This document shows positions 17,692 to 26,144 of a stretch of DNA of 64,000 nucleotides, piece by piece. This DNA is from RPRC01 sp034933285 (GTDB taxonomy: Bacteria > Desulfobacterota > Desulfuromonadia > Geobacterales > Geobacteraceae), in assembly GCA_034933285.1 (NCBI GenBank), contig JAYFNT010000020.1:1-64000 (forward strand). The letters run 5' to 3'. Each line of letters opens with the position of its first letter. The stretch's first letter is position 1. The notes below the pieces were generated by a model. It ran no database searches. It worked only from the letters and a program-made list of their open reading frames with translations, and was not told the origin of the DNA. Made by a program: the position numbers and the translations under genes.

Positions 17692-18585
17692 TCAAGGCGT
17701 TCGTCCCGACGTCATCGCCTCGAAACCGGCAACGATATCGAGAAGTTCCTCAGTTATTGCGCCCTGGCGCATGTCGCGGAACAGAAGGTTCAACTCATCC
17801 AGCCGTTCCCCTATGTTTTTTTCAGCCGCCTGCATTGACGCGAGACGGCTGGCGTTCTCAGCCGCCATGGACTCGGCAAGCGCCAGGTACAGGGAAGCGA
17901 ACAGGGAATGTCGGATAAGAAGGGAAAGCAGACGGTTGCGATCCATGGTGAATATGGGAATAGTCGGACCAGGCCATGGTCTGGCAGAGAGTTCACGCAA
18001 GCTCTCCATGTCAAATGGCAATAGACGCAAGAACTGGGGAGCGCAAACGGTTCCGTAGACAAGCCGGTTGTATAAAACGACCACTCTCTCGATCTGAAGG
18101 CGCGACTTCCACTCATCTATGGTGATGAGGATGGAATTGACCGCAGACAGGATTCCTGTCACGGAAACCGGTGCAGAGAGTATCTTTTCAACCTTTTCTC
18201 CCGATTCGACAAGGTAGATATGGGCGCGCCCGCCGACACAGAGAATATGCCGATGTGTCTCGCATGTTTCCAGTATGCGCAGTTGCTCCATGCTGAAGGA
18301 AACGACCTGTTCATTGAACCGTCCGCAAAGCCCCTGGTCCGATCCGAGAATGACGGCGCCGAGCTTTCCCTCATCTGCGGCTGGTTGCCCGGTTATTTCA
18401 CCGTTTGCCTGACGCAACAGGATCATAAGGCCCATTTCAATGGTGCGGGAATACTCCGCAAGCGTCTGGATTGCCTTCTCCTGCTTGCGTATGTTCACCG
18501 CGGCCAGTGTCTTCATGGTCCTGACCACCGACTGGAGAAGTTCCACAGTGCCGATGCGCGTTTTGACCGTCTCAATGGTCGCCAT
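17692..18585 (-). CDS. atpG: N-type ATPase gamma subunit
   Basis: About 297 residues, the central rotor shaft of F1. The N-terminal helix (ETVKTRIGTVELLQSVVRTM) and the C-terminal helix (IGERLDELNLLFRDMRQGAI, then ITEELLDIVAGFEAM) are the two coiled-coil segments of gamma. Sequence is divergent from ordinary AtpG, as usual for N-ATPases. The start at 18585 has GAGGGA nine bases upstream and overlaps the alpha stop by 14 bases. Last gene of the atpDCQRBEFAG operon. Confidence 0.88.
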   Translation of the reverse strand: MATIETVKTRIGTVELLQSVVRTMKTLAAVNIRKQEKAIQTLAEYSRTIEMGLMILLRQANGEITGQPAADEGKLGAVILGSDQGLCGRFNEQVVSFSMEQLRILETCETHRHILCVGGRAHIYLVESGEKVEKILSAPVSVTGILSAVNSILITIDEWKSRLQIERVVVLYNRLVYGTVCAPQFLRLLPFDMESLRELSARPWPGPTIPIFTMDRNRLLSLLIRHSLFASLYLALAESMAAENASRLASMQAAEKNIGERLDELNLLFRDMRQGAITEELLDIVAGFEAMTSGRTP

Positions 18586-20107
18586 TGCGTTCATTCCCTC
18601 GCAGTTGCGCAGGAAGGGGAAGGATCGCTTCAAGGATCTCCTCCCTTTCCTTTCCGGTCATCTCTTCACCTGCCTCGATCCGCGAGCAGAGCTCGGGAAG
18701 CGCCTCTGTCATTGTTCTCCGCACATGATTTTCCGCTTCAGCCACCTGTTCCGCCTGGAGTCCGTCGAAGATTCCGCCCGTAACCGCAACCAGAACGGCC
18801 ACCTGCTCGCTGACCCTCATGGGGTCAAATTGCCGCTGCTTCAATGTCTCACGTACCCGGCGGCCCCGTTCCAGGATGCGGCGCGCCGATTCGTCGAGAC
18901 GGGCGCTGAACCGGGAAAAAGCCTCCATCTCCTCGAACTGGGCATAGGAGAGCCTGAGATCGCCTGCCACGGAACGGTACGCAGGGAGTTGAGTCTTGCC
19001 CCCCACCCTCGAAACCGATTTTCCCACATCCACGGCCGGGAGCACACCTTTCTGAAACAGGTCCGGCGACAGGTAAATCTGTCCGTCGGTGATGGATATC
19101 AGGTTTGTCGGGATATAGGCAGAGAGGTTCTGCGCCTCGGTCTCGATAACCGGCAGGGCAGTAAGGGAGCCGCCGCCATGCTCTTTATCCAGATGGGTTG
19201 ATCGCTCCAGGAGCCGCGAATGGATGTAGAAGATATCGCCCGGAAACGCCTCGCGCCCCGGCGGCCGACGCAACAGCAGGGAAAGCTCCCGGTAGGCGCG
19301 CGCGTGCCGGGTCAGGTCATCGTAGATGATCAGTACGTCACGGCCCTGTTCCATGAAATACTCGCCCATGGTAGTGGCCGCATAGGGAGTGACAAACTGT
19401 AGTCCAGCTGACTCTGAGCCGTCTGCCACAACCACGATGCAGTGGCCCATGGCATCATGCCCGGCCAGATCGTCCACCAGCCTGGCCACCGACGAACCCT
19501 GCTGCCCGACTGCGCAGTAGATGCAGATAACGTCCTTCCCCTTCTGGTTGATGATGGTGTCGAGGATGAGCGCTGTCTTGCCCGATTGCCGGTCACCGAT
19601 GATCAGCTGCCTTTGTCCCCGGCCTATGGGAATGAGCGCATCCACGACCTTGATCCCGGTCTGCAGCGGCACGGTTACCGGGGCGCGGTGCATGATGGCG
19701 GGCGCCTCCCGCTCCACGGGACGCCTCCGGGAAACATGCAGCGGTCCCAGCTTGTCAAGAGGGGTGCCGAGAAAATCTATCACCCGCCCCAGCAGCTCTT
19801 CGCCCACCGGGGCGTCAAGCACCCGTCCGGTGCGCCGCACGGTACACCCTACCTGAAGGGATTCGCTCCCGCCCAGCATGATGACTCCCACTTCGTCGGG
19901 GTCCAGATTGAAAGCGATTCCGAACACCCCGCCGGGGAAGCGTACCAGTTCGTTTGACTGAACGCCCGGCAGCCCGGACAGCCTGGCAATTCCGCCGTTG
20001 AGGTAATGCAGCGTGCCCGCATCCTGAAGCCGCACTCCGGCATGATGTTCATCCATGACCCGGGCGAACACTTTCGAACATTCATTGATGAGCGAATCAG
20101 TTTCCAT
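18572..20107 (-). CDS. atpA: N-type ATPase alpha subunit
   Basis: About 511 residues. It carries the nucleotide-binding core with P-loop GDRQSGKTA, CIYCAVGQQGSSVARLV and the conserved ALPVIETEAQNLSAYIPTNL. It binds non-catalytic nucleotide at alpha/beta interfaces. I place the start at METDSLINEC (20107); the frame extends to 20191 but that part is encoded in a palindromic repeat. The ribosome binding site is weak. In the same operon as atpD to atpG. Confidence 0.92.
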   Translation of the reverse strand: METDSLINECSKVFARVMDEHHAGVRLQDAGTLHYLNGGIARLSGLPGVQSNELVRFPGGVFGIAFNLDPDEVGVIMLGGSESLQVGCTVRRTGRVLDAPVGEELLGRVIDFLGTPLDKLGPLHVSRRRPVEREAPAIMHRAPVTVPLQTGIKVVDALIPIGRGQRQLIIGDRQSGKTALILDTIINQKGKDVICIYCAVGQQGSSVARLVDDLAGHDAMGHCIVVVADGSESAGLQFVTPYAATTMGEYFMEQGRDVLIIYDDLTRHARAYRELSLLLRRPPGREAFPGDIFYIHSRLLERSTHLDKEHGGGSLTALPVIETEAQNLSAYIPTNLISITDGQIYLSPDLFQKGVLPAVDVGKSVSRVGGKTQLPAYRSVAGDLRLSYAQFEEMEAFSRFSARLDESARRILERGRRVRETLKQRQFDPMRVSEQVAVLVAVTGGIFDGLQAEQVAEAENHVRRTMTEALPELCSRIEAGEEMTGKEREEILEAILPLPAQLRGNERNGDH

Positions 20108-20150
20108 TATCGTAGGTTGTTCATTCTTCTTGGCAGCATCACGAGTGCGT

Positions 20151-20265
20151 CCCCAAATCCCCCCTGCCCCCCTTTCATAAAGGGGGGTCACATCCTGATC
20201 TTCATTTTTGCACGGTGTTTCCGGCTTCCCCCTTTATGAAAGGGGGATCGAGGGGGATTTCCCCA
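20151..20265. repeat. Paired inverted palindromic repeats (REPIN-like), copy pair 1
   Basis: Two copies of a C/G-rich palindrome (core CCCCCTTTCATAAAGGGGG) at 20151-20190 and 20225-20265 in opposite orientations, separated by about 34 bases, between atpF and atpA. The right copy overlaps the 3' end of atpF and supplies its stop codon. The same paired arrangement recurs at 22491-22590. Confidence 0.85.
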
Positions 20266-21007
20266 AGGCATCGAAAAGTCTCTCTTCCAGGCCGTCAAGA
20301 TGTTCCTCCAGATTCCACGCCAAAGATCTGCCACCGGCGAGAATCTCTACACCGCACACCAGTGAAGGCTCTACTTCGAAACGAATATCAGATGCATCCG
20401 TCAGACTGTCCAATGCCCGAAGAATTGCCTTCCTCCCCCCGGCATTCAGTTCAAAAGCACTCCTGACGATTATTTCACTGCCCGATTCGCGGAAGTGGCC
20501 GGCCAATTCCTCCCGCTTCCCGGCGTCCAGCCCCCGTATCCGCCGTTCAAGGCACTCTGCCATTCTCTCCTCTAGGGAAGAATCGGCCATCTCGCCTACC
20601 GCCCTTCGGGCAACCGTGCAGGCTTCTTCGCACACATGGCGACGCAGAGAACGGAGGAAAGATTCACGCTCCCCGCGAAACGATTCCTTCCATTGCGCAC
20701 GGCTCCTGTCCACCTCTCCCCGGGCACTCTCCAGAAGCTCGCTGCGCAGCGCGTCTGCTTCCTCCCTCGCTTTGGCACGCATTTTTTCCCTGTCTTCCGA
20801 GAACTCGCGAACAAGGGTCTCGTAGCGTTCCCGTTCCTGCTCGGCCTCCTCGATTTTGCGTGCGGCGCCCTCCAGCCTGGAAGCAATCTCCGCCTCACGC
20901 CGATCCATGGCACGAATGATCGGACCATAGAGGAATCGCTTCAATAGTACGACAAGGATCAGGAAATTGACTATCTGGGCGATAACCGTAAACAAGTCGG
21001 GTCCCAT
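20234..21007 (-). CDS. atpF: N-type ATPase b subunit, long form
   Basis: A 257-residue stator protein with one N-terminal membrane helix (FTVIAQIVNFLILVVLLKRF), then a long charged coiled coil to about residue 130. The extra C-terminal 120 residues (about 1.5 times the usual b length) include segments such as SEIIVRSAFELNAGGRKAIL that resemble delta/OSCP C-terminal parts. This fits the absence of a delta gene in the operon; known N-ATPases also have long b subunits. The last residues (SPSIPLS and stop) are encoded by a palindromic repeat. Confidence 0.88.
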   Translation of the reverse strand: MGPDLFTVIAQIVNFLILVVLLKRFLYGPIIRAMDRREAEIASRLEGAARKIEEAEQERERYETLVREFSEDREKMRAKAREEADALRSELLESARGEVDRSRAQWKESFRGERESFLRSLRRHVCEEACTVARRAVGEMADSSLEERMAECLERRIRGLDAGKREELAGHFRESGSEIIVRSAFELNAGGRKAILRALDSLTDASDIRFEVEPSLVCGVEILAGGRSLAWNLEEHLDGLEERLFDALGKSPSIPLS

Positions 21008-21016
21008 GTGCTATCC

Positions 21017-21289
21017 TCAGGGGTGCTCGATGACAAACTTCCAAAACGGGTTGGCAAATACCAGGATCAGCGCCACCACGAAGCAGTAGATAGCCAGGGA
21101 CTCGATCATGGCCAGGCCAACGAACAGGGTCCGGCTGATGGTCCCTGAGGCATCGGGCTGCTGTGCGATGGCGCTCAACGCCTGCGACACGGCCTTCCCC
21201 TCGCCGAAAGCCGGCCCGATCGAGCCGATGGCCATGGTTCCTCCTGCCATGATGATGGAAATCATTCCGATAAGTCCGATATTGTCCAT
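21017..21289 (-). CDS. atpE: N-type ATPase c subunit (Na+-type motif)
   Basis: A 90-residue two-helix proteolipid forming the membrane rotor ring. Helix 1 has SIGPAFGEGKAV with Glu30; helix 2 has MIESLAIY with Glu63-Ser64 and Tyr67. Compared with the Na+-binding c subunit of Ilyobacter, Glu30 sits at the Gln position and the Glu-Ser pair and Tyr are kept, so Na+ binding is plausible. A strong AGGGGG site precedes ATG 21289; the longer frame is not supported. Ion specificity is inferred, not shown. Confidence 0.92.
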   Translation of the reverse strand: MDNIGLIGMISIIMAGGTMAIGSIGPAFGEGKAVSQALSAIAQQPDASGTISRTLFVGLAMIESLAIYCFVVALILVFANPFWKFVIEHP

Positions 21290-21392
21290 AGAAGCCCCCT
21301 TGGGAAAGCAGGTAATAAGGCTGTAGGCTGAAGGAAAAGGCAATCTTCAGAAATTTGTTTTAGCTCACAGTCCTCAGTCGTCAAGCCTGTTT

Positions 21393-22121
21393 TCATGATT
21401 TGGTCCAGCCTTCAGCCTTCGGCCTATCAGACTGGCCATTCTCTTCATCCCCCTTCTTGTGCGCAGTCGTTGCTGAAGCTATGTATACCATTGCCAGAAC
21501 GGCGAAAATGTATGCCTGGATCAGCCCTATGAGAAGCCCCAGCACCTGCATGACGATGGGAAAGAACAGCGGAGCGATGCTCAGCAGTATGCCGACTATT
21601 ATAGTACCGCTCATGATGTTTCCATAAAGACGGACGGCCAGGGCCAGAGTGCGCGAAAACTCGCCGATAATCTCGAATGGAGCCATGAAGACCGATGGCT
21701 TGACATAGTGTTTCAGGTAACCGAAAATCCCTTTTTGCAGAATCCCGTAAAAAGGAACCGCGATAAAGACACAGATGGCCAGAGCCGCGGTAGTTGAAAT
21801 CGAGCCGGTGGGGGGGTGAAAACCTGGTATGATCTCCAGGCTGTTGGAGACGGCAATGAACAGGAACAGTGTGCCGATAAAAGGGAGATACCGCCCCGGC
21901 TCCTGGCGGCTGGTGGAGCGGATCTGTTCGTTCAGGAAGGTCACCAGCGTTTCCAGCAGGTTTCTGCGGCGGGACATTTTCCCTTCCTCTGTCAGGCGCC
22001 GCGTCACTATCCATGAACCTACAGACAGAACAGCCATGACTATCCACGTAAAGACGATGGTGGCGTTAAGCCTGAGCGGCCCCCATTGCCACAGAATCGT
22101 GCTGTCAGGACTCAGTTCCAT
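21393..22121 (-). CDS. atpB: N-type ATPase a subunit
   Basis: A 242-residue membrane stator with five to six helices. The essential arginine is Arg164 in LALAVRLYGNIMSG, facing the c ring. The segment VSNSLEIIPGFHPPTGSIST is the usual helix 3-4 loop of this family. The C-terminal tail is charged and hydrophilic. It lies between atpR and atpE in the same direction. Confidence 0.93.
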   Translation of the reverse strand: MELSPDSTILWQWGPLRLNATIVFTWIVMAVLSVGSWIVTRRLTEEGKMSRRRNLLETLVTFLNEQIRSTSRQEPGRYLPFIGTLFLFIAVSNSLEIIPGFHPPTGSISTTAALAICVFIAVPFYGILQKGIFGYLKHYVKPSVFMAPFEIIGEFSRTLALAVRLYGNIMSGTIIVGILLSIAPLFFPIVMQVLGLLIGLIQAYIFAVLAMVYIASATTAHKKGDEENGQSDRPKAEGWTKS

Positions 22122-22164
22122 TTCATCCCCCTGACTTGCCGGAGTCCCAAAAGGGACAGTCCCT

Positions 22165-22464
22165 TTAAACCAGTGGGGCTGTCCCCTTTCCGGGTGCCAA
22201 CATACGGGTCATGACAAATCTCGTTACCAGGAACCCGGCCATGCAAGCCAGGATTCGCTCCCAGCTTCCATCCATGACCAGATAAAACCCGCAAAGCGTG
22301 ATCAACAGTCTTGCCGCAAAGCTGCCCAGCATGAGCATTCCGGGCCGTTTGCCGCATGTCAATTTCCGCACCGTGAGCCATAGTCCCCCGAAGTAGAACA
22401 GGCCCAGAGCCAGTCCGGCGAGGACTGCTAGTAACAGGCTTAAAACTGAGGAGCTCACGATCAA
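22165..22464 (-). CDS. atpR: N-ATPase AtpR membrane protein
   Basis: About 99 residues with three hydrophobic helices and conserved-looking charged residues (FFGGLWLTVRK pattern and SFAARLLITLCGFYL). Position and size match AtpR, a membrane protein found only in N-ATPase operons whose role is thought to be in ring assembly. The start may be TTG 22464 or GTG 22458; GGAG lies seven bases before the GTG. A paired palindromic repeat lies just upstream. Confidence 0.8.
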   Translation of the reverse strand: MIVSSSVLSLLLAVLAGLALGLFYFGGLWLTVRKLTCGKRPGMLMLGSFAARLLITLCGFYLVMDGSWERILACMAGFLVTRFVMTRMLAPGKGTAPLV

Positions 22465-22490
22465 TCTCCATTTCTACCAGGATATCATTA

Positions 22491-22590
22491 AAAATCCCCC
22501 TCAATCCCCCTTCCGCAAAGGGGGAGGCAGTTGTTAAAGGAGGGGGCAGTTAGTTCCCCCCTTTATGAAAGGGGGGCCAGGGGGGATTTC
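22491..22590. repeat. Paired inverted palindromic repeats (REPIN-like), copy pair 2
   Basis: Copies at 22491-22527 and 22555-22590 in opposite orientation, filling the space between atpQ and atpR. The left copy has a changed loop (CCGC instead of TCAT), the right copy keeps the usual TTTATGAAA core. Closely related to the pair at 20151-20265. Confidence 0.85.
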
Positions 22591-22594
22591 ACTT

Positions 22595-22906
22595 TCAATC
22601 ATTCTTCGAAACGTGGCTCACCCAGTACCAGGCATTCAGGCATCCCAGGATGAGGCCGCCGAACAGCAGCATAAGGGTCCAGGAAAACCGGCTCGGCCAG
22701 CGGCTGTCGAGCCAGATGCCGAGGGCAATGCCGATGAGGGTGGGAATCACCACCGACCAGCCGACTATGCCGAAGATGCTCAGGCCGAACAGCAGGCTGT
22801 GATCCTTTTCCAGCCTGGCTTTGATCCGCCTCGCCTCTTTGGAGGCAATGGTCTTTTCCAACTCCCCGGGCGCGTCCGTCTTTTCATTCCTGACTGGATC
22901 ATCCAC
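22595..22906 (-). CDS. atpQ: N-ATPase AtpQ/AtpI-like membrane protein
   Basis: About 103 residues: a charged N-terminus (GELEKTIASKEARRIKARLE) and two membrane helices with a short loop (VVIPTLIGIALGIWLD, then LMLLFGGLILGCLNAWYWV). This is the AtpI-type pattern; in N-ATPase operons it is called AtpQ and is thought to help c-ring assembly or cation entry. I take GTG 22906, which overlaps the atpC stop; the frame extends further upstream inside atpC. Confidence 0.82.
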   Translation of the reverse strand: MDDPVRNEKTDAPGELEKTIASKEARRIKARLEKDHSLLFGLSIFGIVGWSVVIPTLIGIALGIWLDSRWPSRFSWTLMLLFGGLILGCLNAWYWVSHVSKND

Positions 22907-23294
22907 GGCCCTTTTCCCCCATTCTGATGAACCTGACAACCAGGTCTGCTTCGAGTCTTGCGAGGACTTCCCGTGCCTGCTGCTCACGATCGTCAAGGAC
23001 ACGGAACCTTTTCTCCACAGTCTGTCGCAATTGCCCGAGAGGAGCGCCACTCACGGCGTTCCTTGTAGACACCATGATCTCCTGCCCGCATTTCACCAGG
23101 ATGCCTTCGTCTACTGCAAGAAACTCCTCCTCTCCCGCTTCATTTTCAAAGGAAAGCAAACCCGGCACCAGTGCGGCCACGAAATCGATGTGCCGGGGCA
23201 ACAGGCAGAAGGAACCGTTTTCAGCCTCGGCCGTCACCTTTGTCACCTCTTGGTCAACCAGCATGCCGGTCGGCAACAGCACCGAGAGCTTCAT
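22899..23294 (-). CDS. atpC: N-type ATPase epsilon subunit
   Basis: About 131 residues. The N-terminal beta-barrel shows MKLSVLLPTGMLVDQEVTKV and the NGSFCLLPRHIDFVAAL pattern; the C-terminal helical pair includes a DDREQQAREVLARLEADLV segment. Epsilon couples F1 to the rotor ring. The ATG at 23294 overlaps the atpD stop (ATGA). The frame extends to 23381, inside atpD. Confidence 0.88.
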   Translation of the reverse strand: MKLSVLLPTGMLVDQEVTKVTAEAENGSFCLLPRHIDFVAALVPGLLSFENEAGEEEFLAVDEGILVKCGQEIMVSTRNAVSGAPLGQLRQTVEKRFRVLDDREQQAREVLARLEADLVVRFIRMGEKGRG

Positions 23295-24694
23295 GGCTTT
23301 CTCGCCTCGTCGACCGTGCCGACCATGTAAAGCGAACTCTCGGGCCAGGAGGAAAACTCGTCGTTCAGGATCCGCTCGCAACCCACAAGTGCCTCTTCCA
23401 GTCTCACCATCTTCCCTACATGCCCGGTAAACTGTTCAGTGGTGAAAAAAGGCTGGGTAAGAAAACGTTCCAGCCGCCTGGCCCGGTGGACTACTGCCCG
23501 GTCACTCGCCGAGAGTTCCTCCATCCCGAGCATGGCGATTATGTCCTTCAGTTCCTTGTATTCAGCCAGAGTCTTGCGGATCTCCCGGGCAATCTCGTAA
23601 TGCCGCATGCCGACGATGCCCGGCGACAGCATCTTAGACCCGGACTCCAGCGGATCCACGGCCGGGTATAGCCCTTCGGCGGCCCTCTTGCGGGAGAGGA
23701 CAATAAGGGCGGAGAGATGCGCGAAGGTATGCACCGCGGACGGATCGGTGAAGTCGTCGGCCGGGACATACACCGCCTGGATTGAGGTGATGGCGCCGTT
23801 CGTCGTCGTGCAGATGCGCTCCTCCAGTTGGGCAAGCTCGGTTCCAAGGGTCGGCTGGTATCCGACCCGCGAGGGGATCTGTCCCAGCAGGGCCGAAACC
23901 TCGGTGCCGGCCTGGATATAGCGGAAGATGTTGTCGATGAGCAGCAGGACGTCCTTTCTCCTGTCGTCCCTGAAATATTCCGCTATGGTCAGGGCCGCAT
24001 GCCCGACCATGAAGCGGGCGCCGGGAGGTTCGTTCATCTGGCTCAGGATCATGACGGTCTTTTCCAGCACCCCGCTCTTTTCCATTTCCCGGTACAGCTC
24101 TTCGGCCTCCCTGCAACGCTCTCCGATGCCGCAGAAGATGCTCACTCCCTCATGGACTCCCACCATATTGTGGATCATCTCTGTAATCAGCACCGTCTTG
24201 CCGACTCCGGCGCCGCCGAAGAGCCCGGCCTTCCCGCCCCTTTCCAGAGGGGCGAGCACATCGATCACCTTGATGCCGGTTTCGAGGATTTCCGCCGAGG
24301 TAACGAGTTCCGTCAGCGCAGGCGGCCGCCGGTGCACCGGGCGCTGCTCGCTGCAGGCCAGTTTCCCCCTGCCGTCTATGGTTTCGCCGAAGACATTGAA
24401 CATCCTGCCGAGTAGCGCGGGTCCTGTGGGAACGGTAAAGGGACCTCCGGTGTCGATTAGAACGGAACCGCGTGACAGGCCCTGAGTAGGTGTCAGGGCA
24501 ATGCCGCGCACAGTTTCATGGTCCAGGTGCGCCAGCACCTCCACCAGCACGCCGGAAGCATCGGACGCCGCAAGCCGGTTATGGATCAGGGGAATCCGTG
24601 ATTGAAAACAGACATCGATGACGCTTCCCCGTACCGCTACGACTTCGCCGATGTTTTCATGCCCGGTTACTTTATGTCCCTGTTCAAAGCCCAT
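23291..24694 (-). CDS. atpD: N-type ATPase beta subunit (catalytic)
   Basis: A 467-residue catalytic subunit with P-loop GGAGVGKT at residues 160-167, GIGERCREAEELY, and LLLIDNIFRYIQAGTEVSAL. The C-terminal lever has EELSASD in place of the usual DELSEED. First gene of the operon, as in other N-ATPases (atpDCQRBEFAG), which exist beside the housekeeping F-ATPase and have been linked to Na+ export. No promoter is obvious in the 118 bases upstream, which hold the terminator of the next gene. Confidence 0.93.
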   Translation of the reverse strand: MGFEQGHKVTGHENIGEVVAVRGSVIDVCFQSRIPLIHNRLAASDASGVLVEVLAHLDHETVRGIALTPTQGLSRGSVLIDTGGPFTVPTGPALLGRMFNVFGETIDGRGKLACSEQRPVHRRPPALTELVTSAEILETGIKVIDVLAPLERGGKAGLFGGAGVGKTVLITEMIHNMVGVHEGVSIFCGIGERCREAEELYREMEKSGVLEKTVMILSQMNEPPGARFMVGHAALTIAEYFRDDRRKDVLLLIDNIFRYIQAGTEVSALLGQIPSRVGYQPTLGTELAQLEERICTTTNGAITSIQAVYVPADDFTDPSAVHTFAHLSALIVLSRKRAAEGLYPAVDPLESGSKMLSPGIVGMRHYEIAREIRKTLAEYKELKDIIAMLGMEELSASDRAVVHRARRLERFLTQPFFTTEQFTGHVGKMVRLEEALVGCERILNDEFSSWPESSLYMVGTVDEARKP

Positions 24695-24754
24695 GGCTAC
24701 CTGCTCGACACTTATTGAAAATGTCCACTGATATCAGTATACCGTACCTTGAAA

Positions 24755-24787
24755 GAAAAAAAGCCCCCTCTCGTGAAAGCAGGGGGC
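24755..24787 (-). terminator. Rho-independent terminator after the XdhC-like gene
   Basis: Minus-strand stem GCCCCCT...AGGGGGC with an 11-base loop, followed by eight T-rich bases; 25 bases after the stop at 24812. Confidence 0.88.
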
Positions 24788-24811
24788 GGGATTGGGGCCT
24801 GGTTTCCCTTT

Positions 24812-25918
24812 CTAAACGGCTATTATCCGGCAACAGGGAGTGGGCATTTTGGCCTTGCTGTCTTTTTTGTTTTCATTCTTTTCCGATCTGACCTTTACCA
24901 GTTCACCTACGATGCTTACAGCAATTTCTTCAGGAGTTTCAGCGCCGATATTCATTCCGATAGGCGAATAAACACGTTCCAGCTCTTCTCTATTGAATCC
25001 ATGGCTGATTATTTCGCCGTAGACCAACTCTCTCTTGCTGCGGCTGCCGATCATTCCAATATAAGCAGCTTTGCTTCTCAGCACCTGTTCCAACACATCC
25101 TTGTCGTAGAGATGCCCTCTGGTGACAATTACCAGGTAACTGTCTCCATCAATTCCAAGTTCTGGCAGTTCCTTAAATGTTTCAATCACCCGGGTTTCAA
25201 TCGGCTCGGGAAATCTCTCCCGACTTGCATAGTCTGAACGGTCGTCAATGACTATGGTTCTGAACCCGAGACTTTCACTCAGCGGGGCTATTTTTTGCGA
25301 TACATGCCCGGCGCCGAACAAGTAAACCGTGCCCCCCTGCCGCAAAGGCTCCACCAGGAAGCGATGTTCATCAAAAGCCTCCGAGTGGATGGATATTTTC
25401 GCCGGGCCTGCTAACAGTTTTTCCAGCAGGTACGCGTTGCAGCTTACACTGCCGGTCATTTTCCTGCCAGAATCCACAAGGCACTGTTGCCTGTCGATGC
25501 CTGTGGATTCGGAGGGTTTTCCCAGCAGGGTAATCAGCCACCCTTTTTTGCCCTGTGCAACGATTTTTGCGGCCTCTGCATAGATCTTCAGGTTGTTGTC
25601 ATCCCGGGCATCTATGAAGTCGATCAGTATCTCGCCCGATCCGCCGCAGATCATGTCCGAGGCAGCCGCATCCCTGCTGGTCAGGTCAAATGACTGAATC
25701 ACAGTTTTACGCGCCGGAATGATCTCCCTGGCAAGATTTATGGCGCCTGCTTCAAGGCGCCCGCCGCCGATGGTTCCAAAAATCGAGCCATCCTGCCTCA
25801 CGACCATTTTCGCGCCTTCAGTCCGCGGTGCGGATCCTGATTTGTCAAAAATGGTAGCAACAGCAAAGCTCTCTCCCTGTTGCAGGAGTTCAAACATGGT
25901 TTCATAGATCTTTTTCAT
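24812..25918 (-). CDS. XdhC/CoxI family protein (molybdoenzyme maturation)
   Basis: A 368-residue protein with an N-terminal XdhC domain (AVATIFDKSGSAPRTEGAKM, FGTIGGGRLEAGA, MICGGSGEILIDFI) and a C-terminal Rossmann domain (VYLFGAGHVSQKIAPL, then VIVTRGHLYDKDVLEQVL, YIGMIGSRSK). XdhC proteins bind molybdenum cofactor, protect it and deliver it, often in sulfurated form, to xanthine-dehydrogenase-family enzymes. No molybdoenzyme gene adjoins it, so the partner is elsewhere. The tail has a Cys pair (PTPCCR). It has its own terminator. Confidence 0.9.
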   Translation of the reverse strand: MKKIYETMFELLQQGESFAVATIFDKSGSAPRTEGAKMVVRQDGSIFGTIGGGRLEAGAINLAREIIPARKTVIQSFDLTSRDAAASDMICGGSGEILIDFIDARDDNNLKIYAEAAKIVAQGKKGWLITLLGKPSESTGIDRQQCLVDSGRKMTGSVSCNAYLLEKLLAGPAKISIHSEAFDEHRFLVEPLRQGGTVYLFGAGHVSQKIAPLSESLGFRTIVIDDRSDYASRERFPEPIETRVIETFKELPELGIDGDSYLVIVTRGHLYDKDVLEQVLRSKAAYIGMIGSRSKRELVYGEIISHGFNREELERVYSPIGMNIGAETPEEIAVSIVGELVKVRSEKNENKKDSKAKMPTPCCRIIAV

Positions 25919-26007
25919 ATCTTTGCATATCCTCCTGGAGAATTCAGATCAAATAGCAGGGTATCCCAGTTTCATTGTTATATATCATACTATATAACGC
26001 ACCTCCG

Positions 26008-26033
26008 AAAAAACCCCTTCCCGTAAGAAGGGG
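26008..26033 (-). terminator. Rho-independent terminator downstream of acr3
   Basis: Minus strand: CCCCTTC..GAAGGGG stem followed by six T residues, 112 bases after the acr3 stop. The bases between hold no gene. Confidence 0.8.
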
Positions 26034-26144
26034 CTCAGGGAGAAGCTATTGGTTATGTTAAATCTTGTGACTACTGAATCATTTCAGTATCACCGCTGGG
26101 AGTAAAGATCATGGAATCGAAAGCTGGGCACTCTTCCCCTGCTG

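Noticed and set aside
20107..20191. N-terminal extension of atpA
   Set aside because: The extra residues are encoded by a palindromic repeat; homologues start near METDSL.
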